From contig NZ_JAJEQX010000009.1 of the NCBI RefSeq assembly GCF_020687545.1, positions 50,637 to 114,636 of the forward strand: 64,000 nt of DNA, in the 5' to 3' direction. The DNA comes from Ruminococcus turbiniformis. GTDB taxonomy: Bacteria; Bacillota; Clostridia; Lachnospirales; Lachnospiraceae. The notes below the pieces were generated by a model, which worked only from the letters and a program-made list of their open reading frames with translations, did no database searches and was not told the origin of the DNA. Both the position numbers and the translations under genes were made by a program. Below are positions 1 through 9,043 of this stretch, one piece after another (position 1 is the first letter of the stretch; the number at the start of each line of letters is the position of its first letter).

Positions 1-1
1 G

Positions 2-1225
2 ACAAACAACATGATTGCGGCTATTACGGGCAGTTTCTTCCAGGTGGACAGCATGGTTGTAGCGGTTCTGGCGGATGATCCGGCAGAGACGCTTGAGGAT
101 GCGGCGGACTACACGTTCGGCGTACAGTTTGAGCAGGGCGGAGAGAATATGCAGACTGCCATAACGGATATCCAGGACCAGCTTGGAACGGATATCAATA
201 TGACAGAGTACAGTTCGGTGCAGGCGGAAGCGCAGGCGCTTCTGGACGGAGAGGTTCAGGCAATCATTTACAATCAATCGTATACAAGTATACTGAATGA
301 ATCTATCGAGAATTTCAGCAGTTCGGTTAAGATTATTTCAAGACTTGAGGTGAGATCAGAGCTCAGTCTCGGGGCTTCCGGTTCGGACGACAGTCTGGTT
401 AAAGAGCCATTCACTGTATACATCAGCGGTATGGATACTTACGGTGAAGATTCGGACGACGGCCGGGATTCCAGCCGAAGTGATGTGAATATCATAGCGG
501 TTGTAAATCCGACGACACACCAGATCCTTCTCGTCACGACGCCGCGGGATTACTACGTGCCTATCCCCGGAGTGTCAGATGGAATGAATGACAAGCTGAC
601 TCACGCGGGAACCTACGGACTTGACGCGTCCATGGCGACACTGGGCAATCTGTACGAGACGGAGATTAACTATTATGTGCAGCTGAACTTTACATCGCTG
701 ATCGACATTGTTGATATTCTGGGCGGAGTGGATGTGTATTCCGAGTATGCGTTCACAACCGGCTGGGAGTCTGGCCTGGAGATGGATGTCCAGGAGGGAA
801 TGAATCACTTTAACGGACAGCAGGCGCTGGCGTTCTGCCGTGAGCGGCATGCTCTGGTGGACGGAGATAATCAGCGGGGAAAGAATCAGCAGGCTGTCAT
901 CACTGCGATGCTGAAGAAGGTGCTTTCACCGACAATTCTGCTTCGCGCAAACAGCATTATCAATCAGGTGAGCAACGATGTGGAAACAAATGTGACGCAG
1001 GCGCAGCTGAATTCGCTGATCAGGAATCAGCTCAGCACAGGGGCGGAATGGTCGATTCAGTCCGTGGCCGCTACCGGCACCGACGGGGAAGACTACTGTT
1101 ATTCCGCAATGGATTCCCTGCTTTATGTAATCTATCCTGATTACGAAGTTGTAAATGGAATTATTGATCTTGCGAATGTGGTCGAAGAGGGTGGAAGTCT
1201 TGAAGACGGGGAAGCTCTTAATTGA
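2..1225 (+). CDS. LCP family wall-polymer ligase, 5'-truncated by the window edge
   Basis: The reading frame is open to the window edge. The first Met (position 11) has no ribosome binding site and no membrane anchor before it, so the true start lies outside. Counting from that Met, residues 1-125 form a poorly conserved extracellular region and residues about 131-320 form a LytR-CpsA-Psr domain. Visible family motifs are TTPRDYY near 176, the DIVDILGGVDV stretch, and the Arg-rich FCRERH at 275-280. LCP enzymes transfer undecaprenyl-linked teichoic acid or capsule onto peptidoglycan outside the membrane. Its place just before the polymer cluster and the choline-binding autolysin fits that role. 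A second LCP gene lies at 39385. Family assignment is firm; the polymer substrate is inferred. Confidence 0.88.
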   Translation, partial: TNNMIAAITGSFFQVDSMVVAVLADDPAETLEDAADYTFGVQFEQGGENMQTAITDIQDQLGTDINMTEYSSVQAEAQALLDGEVQAIIYNQSYTSILNESIENFSSSVKIISRLEVRSELSLGASGSDDSLVKEPFTVYISGMDTYGEDSDDGRDSSRSDVNIIAVVNPTTHQILLVTTPRDYYVPIPGVSDGMNDKLTHAGTYGLDASMATLGNLYETEINYYVQLNFTSLIDIVDILGGVDVYSEYAFTTGWESGLEMDVQEGMNHFNGQQALAFCRERHALVDGDNQRGKNQQAVITAMLKKVLSPTILLRANSIINQVSNDVETNVTQAQLNSLIRNQLSTGAEWSIQSVAATGTDGEDYCYSAMDSLLYVIYPDYEVVNGIIDLANVVEEGGSLEDGEALN

Positions 1226-1243
1226 CGGCAGGTCTGCAAAATA

Positions 1244-1298
1244 CAGAATACCGGAAGCACGGCGGGCGTTTATATCCTGCCCCGCTTCCGGTATTCTG
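1244..1298 (+). terminator. Long-stem hairpin after the LCP gene
   Basis: A perfect 15-bp inverted repeat (CAGAATACCGGAAGC at 1244-1258, complement at 1284-1298) closes a 25-nt G/C-rich loop 18 bases after the LCP stop codon. It probably ends the LCP transcript. No clear T-run follows, so it may be a 3'-end stabiliser and not a classical intrinsic terminator. Confidence 0.55.
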
Positions 1299-1366
1299 CG
1301 TTGTAGAGTCAATACGTTCCTGCCGGCTGATGAGATTTTTCTGCCGGTACTATCCAGTATTTTCCG

Positions 1367-1395
1367 TTGAAAAATGAGGAAAAACTTGCTATTAT
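1367..1395 (+). promoter_or_regulatory. Sigma-A type promoter for the GerMN lipoprotein
   Basis: TTGAAA at 1367-1372 and TATTAT at 1390-1395 are separated by 17 bases. They lie 51 bases before the start codon chosen at 1446. Assignment rests on consensus match only. Confidence 0.6.
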
Positions 1396-1445
1396 TAATA
1401 TGTTAAAGTGCGTATTTGTATATGCATGAAGGGAGTGTGAAGTTT

Positions 1446-2063
1446 ATGAAGAAAAGAAGATATCTGCTGATCGGTATGAGTGCCGCACTGCTTATGACAA
1501 CGTTTTCGGTTACGGGATGCGCTCAGGAAACCGGAGAAAACGTGAGCGGTGAAGCGGGAACAGAAGAAGCTGCTCCGAAGGACGAAACTGAAGTAAAAGA
1601 CGGGGAGACGGAAGCAGAAGCTCAGTCTGAAAGCGGCGGAGATACACAGAATTCGGATGGAGATCAGAGCAGCAGCGGGGAAGAGGCGGAGACATGGAAT
1701 GTCAGAGTCTACTATGTCGACGATCAGACCGCAGAGGTGACGGGAAAAAATGTGGATGTCCGGGATGAGTATGATATCTGGACAGCTCTTCAGGAGACGG
1801 GAATCATTACCGAAGACTGTGAGTTGTTAAGCCTGACACTGAACGAGGATGACAAGACGATGGATCTTGACTTCAATACGGCTACAGGCGACCGGATCCG
1901 GAGCATGGGAACGACAGGCGAGACGGAGATCATCGGCTGTATTGTCAATACATACCTGGAGGCGTACAGTTATTCCGGTATCCGGCTGACCGAGGAGGGA
2001 CAGCCCCTTCAGACTTCTCACGGAGCCAATTATGACGGCTACACCGGAATTATTTCGTTTTAG
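1446..2063 (+). CDS. GerMN-domain lipoprotein
   Basis: The start at 1446 is preferred over an upstream in-frame ATG at 1416 because a GGGAG ribosome site sits 10 bases before it and a clean lipoprotein signal follows. The lipobox is VTGC, with the lipidated Cys near residue 26. Residues about 27-85 are a Glu/Ser/Gly-rich linker. The C-terminal 115 residues resemble the GerMN domain of spore germination and sporulation proteins, with the typical pattern of a central helix (GCIVNTYLEAY) and a final 'G..L.TSHG..YDGY' strand. GerMN domains are thought to bind ligands or peptidoglycan at the outer membrane face; the exact job here is unknown. It has its own promoter and precedes the autolysin gene by 73 bases. 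Confidence 0.75.
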   Translation: MKKRRYLLIGMSAALLMTTFSVTGCAQETGENVSGEAGTEEAAPKDETEVKDGETEAEAQSESGGDTQNSDGDQSSSGEEAETWNVRVYYVDDQTAEVTGKNVDVRDEYDIWTALQETGIITEDCELLSLTLNEDDKTMDLDFNTATGDRIRSMGTTGETEIIGCIVNTYLEAYSYSGIRLTEEGQPLQTSHGANYDGYTGIISF

Positions 2064-2136
2064 GTTTTCTGTACAGAGATAAAACGATCCATTTTACAGA
2101 ATATATCGTGAAAAAATTAAAAGGAGTAAAGGGTAA

Positions 2137-5100
2137 ATGAAGAACAGATTCAGAAAACTGCTTGCAGGTGTTCTGCTTGCAGGAATGGTTTTCGGCAGTA
2201 TGCCGGTCTATGCGGCGGAAACAGAAGCTGCGGACGCTGCCGGAGAGGCACAGGCCGCCCAGGAGGAGGCGGCAGATCAGGAAGCGGGAAGTGCGGAGGA
2301 AAGCTTGGGTGAGATACAGACTGATGCAGATGTATCGTCTGAGGCGGATGCCTCTTCGCAGGCCGAGAGTGAGAGTGCGGACACCGCGGCTGCGGAAGCG
2401 GGGACACCTGAAACCGGGGAGATCAATTATGTATATATTGAAAGCCCCTATCTGGAGACACCGGGAACACAGAGAATCGCCTTTGCGTTCGACAGTGAGA
2501 TAGCGGGAGCTGACCGGATCACGCTCACAGTTGCGGATGCTGCGGGAAATACGGAAGAATGGGAGCTGTCGGCACAGTCCGGAAGTCTCTATCTTTTTGA
2601 AAAGGCGTTTACAGGCGAGGTTTATACGGATACATACCGTGCAGTCAGCCTGAACCTGTATGGCGCGGAAACAACTCAGACGCTGAACTTAAGCGGCCTT
2701 GGAGTGGAAGCGGAGTTCGGCGTAAACGAAGCATATGAGGGAATCGAAGAACTCATGCCTGTTGATGCGGAGCAGGAGAGTGAGAGTCCGGCGGTAGAGG
2801 CCAATGTTGTCACGATCGATGAAAATGGCGTGACTCAGGCGCAGGACAGCATTGAGGATGCGCTTTCCGTTGCGGCCGCGGGCACGGCAGCCGGAATCAG
2901 TACATACAGCGCGGACAGCGGTGCGGAGAGCAGAGCAGGAAAGAATATTGTGGTGGCGCTTGATCCCGGACATGACGCAAACGATGCGGGAGCTCAGTCA
3001 AATGGACTGAAGGAAGAGGTCCTGACACTGAAAATTGCAAATTACTGCAAACAGGAGCTGGAGCAGTATGCGGGAGTGAGTGTGTACATGACGCGTACGG
3101 GGCTTGAGTGTCCGTACAACTGTACAAGCGCGGGAGAGTGTATCGCGCAGAGAGCGGAGGCTGCCGCTGCGGCAGGCGCGTCGATCTATGTGAGCTTTCA
3201 CCTGAACGCGTCCACTTCGTCGGCAGCGAACGGTGCGGAGATTATCGTCCCGAATTACAACTGGAAGTACGAAGTCGGTGCGGAAGGCCATGCACTTGCT
3301 CAGGAGATCCTCGATGAGCTGACAGCTCTTGGTCTTTCAAACAGAGGAATTTACAGCAAGGATACGACAATCGGCGAGACATATCCGGACGGATCCCTTT
3401 CGGATTATTTCTCGGTTATGATTTACAATAAGGAGAATGATATTCCTGGAATTATTGTGGAACATGCGTTCATTACGAACAGCGGTGATGTGAACAGCTT
3501 CCTTACGACAGAATCCGGACTTCAGAAGCTCGGAGTCGCGGATGCGACAGGAATCGCAAACTATCTGGGGCTTGTAAAAGGAAGCTGGCAGTACGTTGAA
3601 GGACAGGGCTGGAAGTTTTACATGAACGGCAGCTATGTGACGAACCAGTGGCTGTACGTTGGAACGGCGTGGTACTATTTTGACGCAAACGGTATTATGA
3701 AGACCGGCTGGGTCGATGTGAATGGAGAAAAATATTATTTCGATGATGACGGAGCCATGCACACAGGCTGGTTGCTTCACGAAGGGGACTGGTATTATTT
3801 CGGCAGTGACGGCGTGATGGAGAAAGGCTGGTTCATGGCTAATGGTAAATGGTACTATACCCGTGAGAATGGCGTCATGGTGACCGGACTCCAGACGATT
3901 GAAGGGAAAGAGTACTACTTCAACGGCAGCGGTGCGATGGTGACCGGCTGGGTAGAACTTGACGGAAAGACTTACTATTTCAGTGGTCAGGGCAAACATA
4001 CCGGCTGGGTGTCTGTATCTGGCAGATGGTATTATCTGGACAGTCAGGGGGTAAAACATACCGGATGGCTGACCCTGGGAGATATCAGATATTATCTTGG
4101 CACAGACGGAGCGATGGCTACGGGCTGGCAGACGATTGACGGGAAGACCTACTATTTCAATGAGAGCGGGTATATGCTCAAAGGCACACAGATCATTGAC
4201 GGGGTGACATACCAGTTTGATTCGGTTACCGGAGAACTCCTCGAGAGCAGACGTCCCGGATGGAATCTGGTAGGAGGGAAATGGTACTATTATGATTCCG
4301 AAGGCAATATGGTGACAGGCTGGCAGCTTATCGGCGGGACATGGTACTACATGGACAGCGATGGTGTGATGGTGACAGGTTGGCAGACAATTAAGGACGT
4401 CAGATATTACTTTAATGCAAGCGGGGCAATGTATGCGGGAAGTTGGCTGCTCTATGACGGTTCCTGGTATTACTTTGACGGAAACGGAGCAATGTATGCG
4501 GGAAGCTGGCTGTACCAGGGCGGCTCCTGGTTCTACCTGGGATCGGACGGAGCAGCTTATACCGGCTGGCATACGATTAGCGGTAAAACATATTACTTCA
4601 ATTCCAGTGCGTACATGCTGACCGGAACACAGACGATTGACGGTGTGACGTATCAGTTTGATTCTTCAGGTGCTCTTATAGGTACTTCGCATCCTTCGGG
4701 CTGGAGCTATGAAAACGGAAAGTGGTATTACTATGACGCCAACGGCAATATGGTGACAGGCTGGCAGCTCGTCGGCGGGACATGGTACTATATGGACAGC
4801 GATGGCGTGATGGTGACAGGCTGGCAGACGATTAATGATGTCAGATATTACTTTAACGGAAGTGGAGCGATGTATGCGGGAAGCTGGCTGCTCTATGACG
4901 GCTCCTGGTATTACTTTAACGGAAGCGGAGCAATGTATGCAGGAAGCTGGCTGGACCAGGGCGGCTCCTGGTTCTACCTGGGATCAGACGGAGCGGCTTA
5001 TACCGGCTGGCATACGATTAGCGGGAAGACATACTACTTCAATTCCAGTGCGTACATGCTGACCGGAACACAGACGATTGACGGTGTGACGTATCAGTTT

Positions 5101-6126
5101 GATTCTTCAGGTGCTCTTATAGGTACTTCGCATCCTGCGGGCTGGAACTACGAAAACGGAAAATGGTATTACTATGACGCCAACGGCAATATGGTGACAG
5201 GCTGGCAGTTTGTCGGCGGGACATGGTACTACATGGGCAGCGACGGCGTGATGGTAACAGGCTGGCAGACAATCGGGAATGTCAGATATTACTTTGACGC
5301 AAGCGGAGCGATGTATGCGGGGAGCTGGCTGCTCTATGACGGCTCCTGGTACTACTTTGAAGCAAACGGAGCAATGTATACAGGCGGATGGCTGTACCAG
5401 GGCGGCTCCTGGTTTTATCTGGGATCAGACGGAGCAGCCTATACCGGCTGGCATACGATAAACGGAAATACATACTACTTTAATTCCAGCGCGTACATGC
5501 TGACTGGTACACAGACGATTGACGGTGTGACGTACCAGTTTGCATCAACAGGAGAGCTGATCCGCTCGTATGTAGAGGGGACATATCTGATCCAGAACGA
5601 TTCTTCAGTCACTGTAGATCAGATGGTCAGGTATTTTGAGAGCAGCGGATATGATTATCCTGCGGAAGCCCTCGTGAAAGGCGGGGCAGCGGATATTGAG
5701 ACTTTCTGCCGTATTTTCTATGAAGAGGCGGCAGCGGAAGGAATCGCTGTTGAAGTTGCGTTTGCGCAGTCCATGCTTGAAACGGGGTGGCTCCAGTTCG
5801 GAGGAGCTGTAAAAATAGAACAGTTCAATTTTGCAGGAATAGGAGCAGTAGACGGAGGCGCACAGGGAGCAGACTTCTCTTCTTATGGAACAGAGGGAGT
5901 AAGAATGGGAGTTCGTGCTCAGATGCAGCATCTGAAAGCATATGCTTCCACGGATCCTTTAAACAATGCATGTGTGGATCCGAGATTTCATCTTGTCACG
6001 AGGGGAACTGCGAAATATGTAGAGTGGCTTGGTCAGAAAGAAAATCCGAATGGATATGGATGGGCTACGGCAGAGAGATACGGACTGCATATCCTCAGTA
6101 TGATCAGTGATTTAAAGGCGATGTAA
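2137..6126 (+). CDS. Bifunctional autolysin: amidase_3, choline-binding repeats, glucosaminidase
   Basis: A 1329-residue secreted wall hydrolase preceded by AAGGAG. It has a signal peptide (cleavage likely after VYA, residue 26), an acidic Ala/Glu linker, and a beta-rich region to about 265. Residues about 268-482 are a zinc N-acetylmuramoyl-L-alanine amidase with probable zinc ligands H279, E293 and H355 and catalytic E442. Residues about 490-1148 are some 30 aromatic CW_binding repeats. Residues about 1150-1329 are a GH73-like glucosaminidase with catalytic Glu likely E1215 in MLETGW. Amidases cut the glycan-peptide bond and glucosaminidases cut glycan strands, so the protein could fully unlink peptidoglycan. 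The repeats probably dock it on phosphocholine-bearing teichoic acid, given the lic genes at 36-38 kb. Placing the repeats between two catalytic domains is unusual, since classical pneumococcal enzymes carry one. Confidence 0.9.
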   Translation: MKNRFRKLLAGVLLAGMVFGSMPVYAAETEAADAAGEAQAAQEEAADQEAGSAEESLGEIQTDADVSSEADASSQAESESADTAAAEAGTPETGEINYVYIESPYLETPGTQRIAFAFDSEIAGADRITLTVADAAGNTEEWELSAQSGSLYLFEKAFTGEVYTDTYRAVSLNLYGAETTQTLNLSGLGVEAEFGVNEAYEGIEELMPVDAEQESESPAVEANVVTIDENGVTQAQDSIEDALSVAAAGTAAGISTYSADSGAESRAGKNIVVALDPGHDANDAGAQSNGLKEEVLTLKIANYCKQELEQYAGVSVYMTRTGLECPYNCTSAGECIAQRAEAAAAAGASIYVSFHLNASTSSAANGAEIIVPNYNWKYEVGAEGHALAQEILDELTALGLSNRGIYSKDTTIGETYPDGSLSDYFSVMIYNKENDIPGIIVEHAFITNSGDVNSFLTTESGLQKLGVADATGIANYLGLVKGSWQYVEGQGWKFYMNGSYVTNQWLYVGTAWYYFDANGIMKTGWVDVNGEKYYFDDDGAMHTGWLLHEGDWYYFGSDGVMEKGWFMANGKWYYTRENGVMVTGLQTIEGKEYYFNGSGAMVTGWVELDGKTYYFSGQGKHTGWVSVSGRWYYLDSQGVKHTGWLTLGDIRYYLGTDGAMATGWQTIDGKTYYFNESGYMLKGTQIIDGVTYQFDSVTGELLESRRPGWNLVGGKWYYYDSEGNMVTGWQLIGGTWYYMDSDGVMVTGWQTIKDVRYYFNASGAMYAGSWLLYDGSWYYFDGNGAMYAGSWLYQGGSWFYLGSDGAAYTGWHTISGKTYYFNSSAYMLTGTQTIDGVTYQFDSSGALIGTSHPSGWSYENGKWYYYDANGNMVTGWQLVGGTWYYMDSDGVMVTGWQTINDVRYYFNGSGAMYAGSWLLYDGSWYYFNGSGAMYAGSWLDQGGSWFYLGSDGAAYTGWHTISGKTYYFNSSAYMLTGTQTIDGVTYQFDSSGALIGTSHPAGWNYENGKWYYYDANGNMVTGWQFVGGTWYYMGSDGVMVTGWQTIGNVRYYFDASGAMYAGSWLLYDGSWYYFEANGAMYTGGWLYQGGSWFYLGSDGAAYTGWHTINGNTYYFNSSAYMLTGTQTIDGVTYQFASTGELIRSYVEGTYLIQNDSSVTVDQMVRYFESSGYDYPAEALVKGGAADIETFCRIFYEEAAAEGIAVEVAFAQSMLETGWLQFGGAVKIEQFNFAGIGAVDGGAQGADFSSYGTEGVRMGVRAQMQHLKAYASTDPLNNACVDPRFHLVTRGTAKYVEWLGQKENPNGYGWATAERYGLHILSMISDLKAM
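4258..5580 (+). repeat. Three tandem 441-bp coding repeats inside the autolysin
   Basis: Three head-to-tail copies start at 4258, 4699 and 5140 with an exact period of 441 bp (147 residues, residues 708-1148). Each holds seven to eight CW_binding units in the same order. DNA identity is high across most of each block and drops only at the end of the third copy. This points to recent in-frame duplication and a locus likely to vary in copy number. Confidence 0.88.
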
Positions 6127-6219
6127 CGCCGGAAGCAGAAAAACAGAAAATATGGAGGAGGGAGTGCAAAATTACAGGAGATGTATTTTGCGCTCTTTCC
6201 GTTATCAGGGAGGGCTTTT

Positions 6220-8835
6220 GTGAAGAAAAGAATAATTGCATGTATACTGGCGGCCGGACTTATCGGATCAGGGCTTTATCAGGGAGAAACTGTAAATGCA
6301 GAGGAAAGTGCCGGAACCGGCACAAGAATACACATTATCGCGCTTGACGGAGATACGGAGGCGATACTTCTGGAGAGCGACGGACATTTTGGAATGATCG
6401 ATTCGGGCGAAGATACAGATTATCCGGATGGAACGGATCCGCGTTATCCGCTGCGTCCGGGAACTGTGATCAGCGGCGGTTCGGAAGAACAGGTGATAGA
6501 ATATCTCAGAGAGCTGGGCGTTAATGAAGACAACTTTGATTTTTATATCGGAACACATGCACACAGTGATCATATTGGCTCTGCGGACGAGATTATCCGG
6601 GAATTCAGCCCTGACCGAGTGTATCTGGCAAGATATGATGATTCGCTTATCGAAAATGAATCGGGAATTTGGGATAACCAGTATATATATGACAATGCTG
6701 TGCTCGCCGCATATGAGACAGGGGCTGTGCTGATCCAGCAGTTTGATCCGGATCTTCCGGCGGACAGCTATGAAGAAATGGAGCCGCCCCAGGAGGAACT
6801 GAGCAGCGGAGATGGAATGAACCGGCTGCCGGCCGCTCCCTACAGTCCGCAGGAAGGCGTGGACCTGCGAGATGAGGGAAGAGTTTACAGCGGGCCCAGT
6901 ATCAGTGCAAAGCAGGGACGGGCGCGCACTGTTCCTCCGGAAGAAGAGTCGGAGCTCGAAGAGGCAAAGAGATCTGCGAAACAGGGCAGCACACATCTTA
7001 CGCTTGGCAGTATGGAACTGGAGATCTTTAACTACAATGTTATTGAGGAACTGGGGACGGTCTGGGATGCCAACCAGATGAGTCTGTGCGTGAAAGCGAC
7101 TTATAATGGAAATACCGCATTTTTCGGAGGGGATCTTTCGGCTGACAGAGAAGCAGTGATTGCATCTGAGATCGGAAGTATCGATTTGATGAAGGCGAAT
7201 CATCATGGGTTTTACAGCTCAAATTCTTATGAATTTGTAGCAGCTCTTTCTCCGGAAATTGTCGTTGTCACCGGAGCCAATATCAGTTTTGTATCGGAGC
7301 AGATCAATAAAATCAGCGCCGGTTCAGCAGGAACCGATGTCGGTATCTATGCTACAGGCTGGTATTACGGACAGGTAGGGGCGCTCGTTTTTGATATGGG
7401 GGATTTCAGCTCCAATGTCAGTGAGTCGCCGCTTGTTATGGCGGGTACGGCTGATTCGGCTTATACACTTTTCCTGGATGGCCGTAAATACACTGCGGAC
7501 GGAGTTGTGGAATACAGCGGACAGAATTATTATTTTGACAACAGTCCATATGCTTCTGTCGATGAATGGAATACCCGTGACGGAAAGTGGTACTACAGCG
7601 GCTCTGACGGAGTGATACAGACGGGCTGGCTTGAGCAGGACGGGAACAGAGTGTACATTACAGAAGAGTTTGAAAGAGCGACAGGCTGGCTTGAGCTGGA
7701 CGATGGAGTTTATTACTTTGATGAGAACGGGGCAATGCAGACGGGCTGGCTTGAACTGGAGGATGACAGGTATTATCTCGACAAAAACGGAAGGACGGTA
7801 ACGGGCTGGCATTTTATTGACGGAGCGCTGTACTATTTTGAGGAAGACGGACGAATCGTAAAAGGCGAGCATAAAATTGACGGCAAAACCTTTCTTTTTG
7901 ATGAAGAAACCGGGGAACTTCTCGAAGCATCAGGTACGGGCTGGCAGCAGTTCGGATCTATCTGGTCCTATTTTGACAAAGATGGCAAGGCACTGACTGA
8001 TTGGCAGTTTATAAACGGGAAATGGTACTATCTGGGAACGGATGGCGTTATGAGTACAGGCTGGCAGAATGTGGACGGCAAATGGTACTATTTCAACGGA
8101 AGTGGAGCGATGCAGACGGGGTGGCAGAGCATCGGCGGCATCTGGTACTATTTCAACGGAAGCGGAGCGATGCAGACGGGCTGGCAGTATATTGGCAGCA
8201 GATGGTATTACCTGAATGAGAGCGGAGAGATGTTGACGGGCTGGCAAAATATCGGAGGGGTCCGGTATTATCTGGACGGCAGCGGAGCAATGGCAACAGG
8301 CTGGCAGCTCATCGACGGCATCTGGTATTATTTCGACGGAAGCGGAATGGTGCAGACGGGCTGGCAGTATATCGGCGGCAGATGGTATTACTTAAATGCA
8401 GACGGAGAGATGACGACAGGCTGGCAGCTCATCGGTGACGCATGGTATTATTTGAGCGGCAGCGGAGCGATGGTGACAGGCTGGCAGTATATCGGCGGCG
8501 CGTGGTATTACTTAAGCGGCAGCGGAGCAATGGCGACGGGCTGGCAGTATATAAACGGCGCGTGGTACTATTTGAGCGGCAGCGGAGCGATGACAACAGG
8601 CTGGCAGTACATTGGCGGTGCGTGGTATTACTTAAGCGGCAGCGGAGCGATGGTGACAGGCTGGCAGTATATCGGCGGCGCGTGGTATTACTTAAGCGGA
8701 AGCGGAGCGATGGCGACAGGCTGGCAGAATATCGGAGGATACTGGTACTACCTGAAGTCAAACGGGGCAATGGCTGCTTCGGAATGGGTGGACGGCGTCT
8801 ACTATGTTAACGGCTCGGGAGTATGGATAGCCTGA
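6220..8835 (+). CDS. pce: Pce/CbpE-like phosphorylcholine esterase with choline-binding repeats
   Basis: GTG at 6220 is preferred over ATG at 6181: GGGAGGG lies 5 bases before it and a standard signal peptide follows (cut near TVNA/EE). The 871-residue product has a metallo-beta-lactamase domain (about 33-410) with H113-x-H115-x-D117-H118, D305 and H328/H329 as likely binuclear zinc ligands. From memory of pneumococcal Pce, whole stretches match (the 'SGEDTDYPDGTDPRYP' segment, the HSDHIG motif, GGDL, and the NHH loop). Pce removes phosphocholine from teichoic acid, controlling where choline-binding proteins attach. Residues about 177-255 are an acidic, low-complexity insertion that I do not recall in Pce. 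About 18-20 CW_binding repeats follow (residues about 430-871), the last seven almost identical. The lic genes at 36-38 kb support choline as the ligand. Confidence 0.8.
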   Translation: MKKRIIACILAAGLIGSGLYQGETVNAEESAGTGTRIHIIALDGDTEAILLESDGHFGMIDSGEDTDYPDGTDPRYPLRPGTVISGGSEEQVIEYLRELGVNEDNFDFYIGTHAHSDHIGSADEIIREFSPDRVYLARYDDSLIENESGIWDNQYIYDNAVLAAYETGAVLIQQFDPDLPADSYEEMEPPQEELSSGDGMNRLPAAPYSPQEGVDLRDEGRVYSGPSISAKQGRARTVPPEEESELEEAKRSAKQGSTHLTLGSMELEIFNYNVIEELGTVWDANQMSLCVKATYNGNTAFFGGDLSADREAVIASEIGSIDLMKANHHGFYSSNSYEFVAALSPEIVVVTGANISFVSEQINKISAGSAGTDVGIYATGWYYGQVGALVFDMGDFSSNVSESPLVMAGTADSAYTLFLDGRKYTADGVVEYSGQNYYFDNSPYASVDEWNTRDGKWYYSGSDGVIQTGWLEQDGNRVYITEEFERATGWLELDDGVYYFDENGAMQTGWLELEDDRYYLDKNGRTVTGWHFIDGALYYFEEDGRIVKGEHKIDGKTFLFDEETGELLEASGTGWQQFGSIWSYFDKDGKALTDWQFINGKWYYLGTDGVMSTGWQNVDGKWYYFNGSGAMQTGWQSIGGIWYYFNGSGAMQTGWQYIGSRWYYLNESGEMLTGWQNIGGVRYYLDGSGAMATGWQLIDGIWYYFDGSGMVQTGWQYIGGRWYYLNADGEMTTGWQLIGDAWYYLSGSGAMVTGWQYIGGAWYYLSGSGAMATGWQYINGAWYYLSGSGAMTTGWQYIGGAWYYLSGSGAMVTGWQYIGGAWYYLSGSGAMATGWQNIGGYWYYLKSNGAMAASEWVDGVYYVNGSGVWIA

Positions 8836-8875
8836 TTTCACTGTTTCACAGGAAAATTTCAGATAGGTTTATGCA

Positions 8876-8908
8876 GGGGCGGTTTGTATTGGCAAACTGC
8901 CCTTTCTG
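8876..8908 (+). terminator. Intrinsic terminator after the Pce-like gene
   Basis: GGGCGGTTTG at 8877-8886 pairs with CAAACTGCCC at 8893-8902 (one G-T pair) around a 6-base loop, followed by TTTCTGT. It separates the choline-binding pair from the polymer operon. Confidence 0.7.
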
Positions 8909-8952
8909 TACATATATATGTAAAGAATCTGTAAATGAAATGTAAAATTTAG

Positions 8953-8981
8953 TTGAAAGATGGAATAGAGTGTTATAAAAT
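8953..8981 (+). promoter_or_regulatory. Candidate promoter of the polymer operon
   Basis: TTGAAA at 8953-8958 and TAAAAT at 8976-8981 are spaced by 17 bases, 62 bases before the TTG start at 9044. The surrounding 200 bases (8836-9043) hold no gene; only the terminator above and this A/T-rich leader are visible. Confidence 0.5.
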
Positions 8982-9043
8982 ATTAAGAATGGAGAATAGT
9001 AAATATATTCTGGAAATTAAAAAAGAAAAGAGGAAAAGCTATA

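Noticed and set aside
3337..4572. Antisense open frame of 411 codons opposite the autolysin repeats
   Set aside because: It mirrors the repetitive codon pattern of the sense gene, has no ribosome site, and similar mirror frames occur opposite all the choline-binding arrays.
4258..5580. CRISPR-like tandem repeats
   Set aside because: The repeats are coding, contiguous and 441 bp long; no spacer pattern of 30-40 bases.
6181..6219. ATG 6181 as start of the Pce-like gene
   Set aside because: The ribosome site abuts the ATG with no spacing and the product would have an odd tail before a normal signal peptide; GTG 6220 is better placed.
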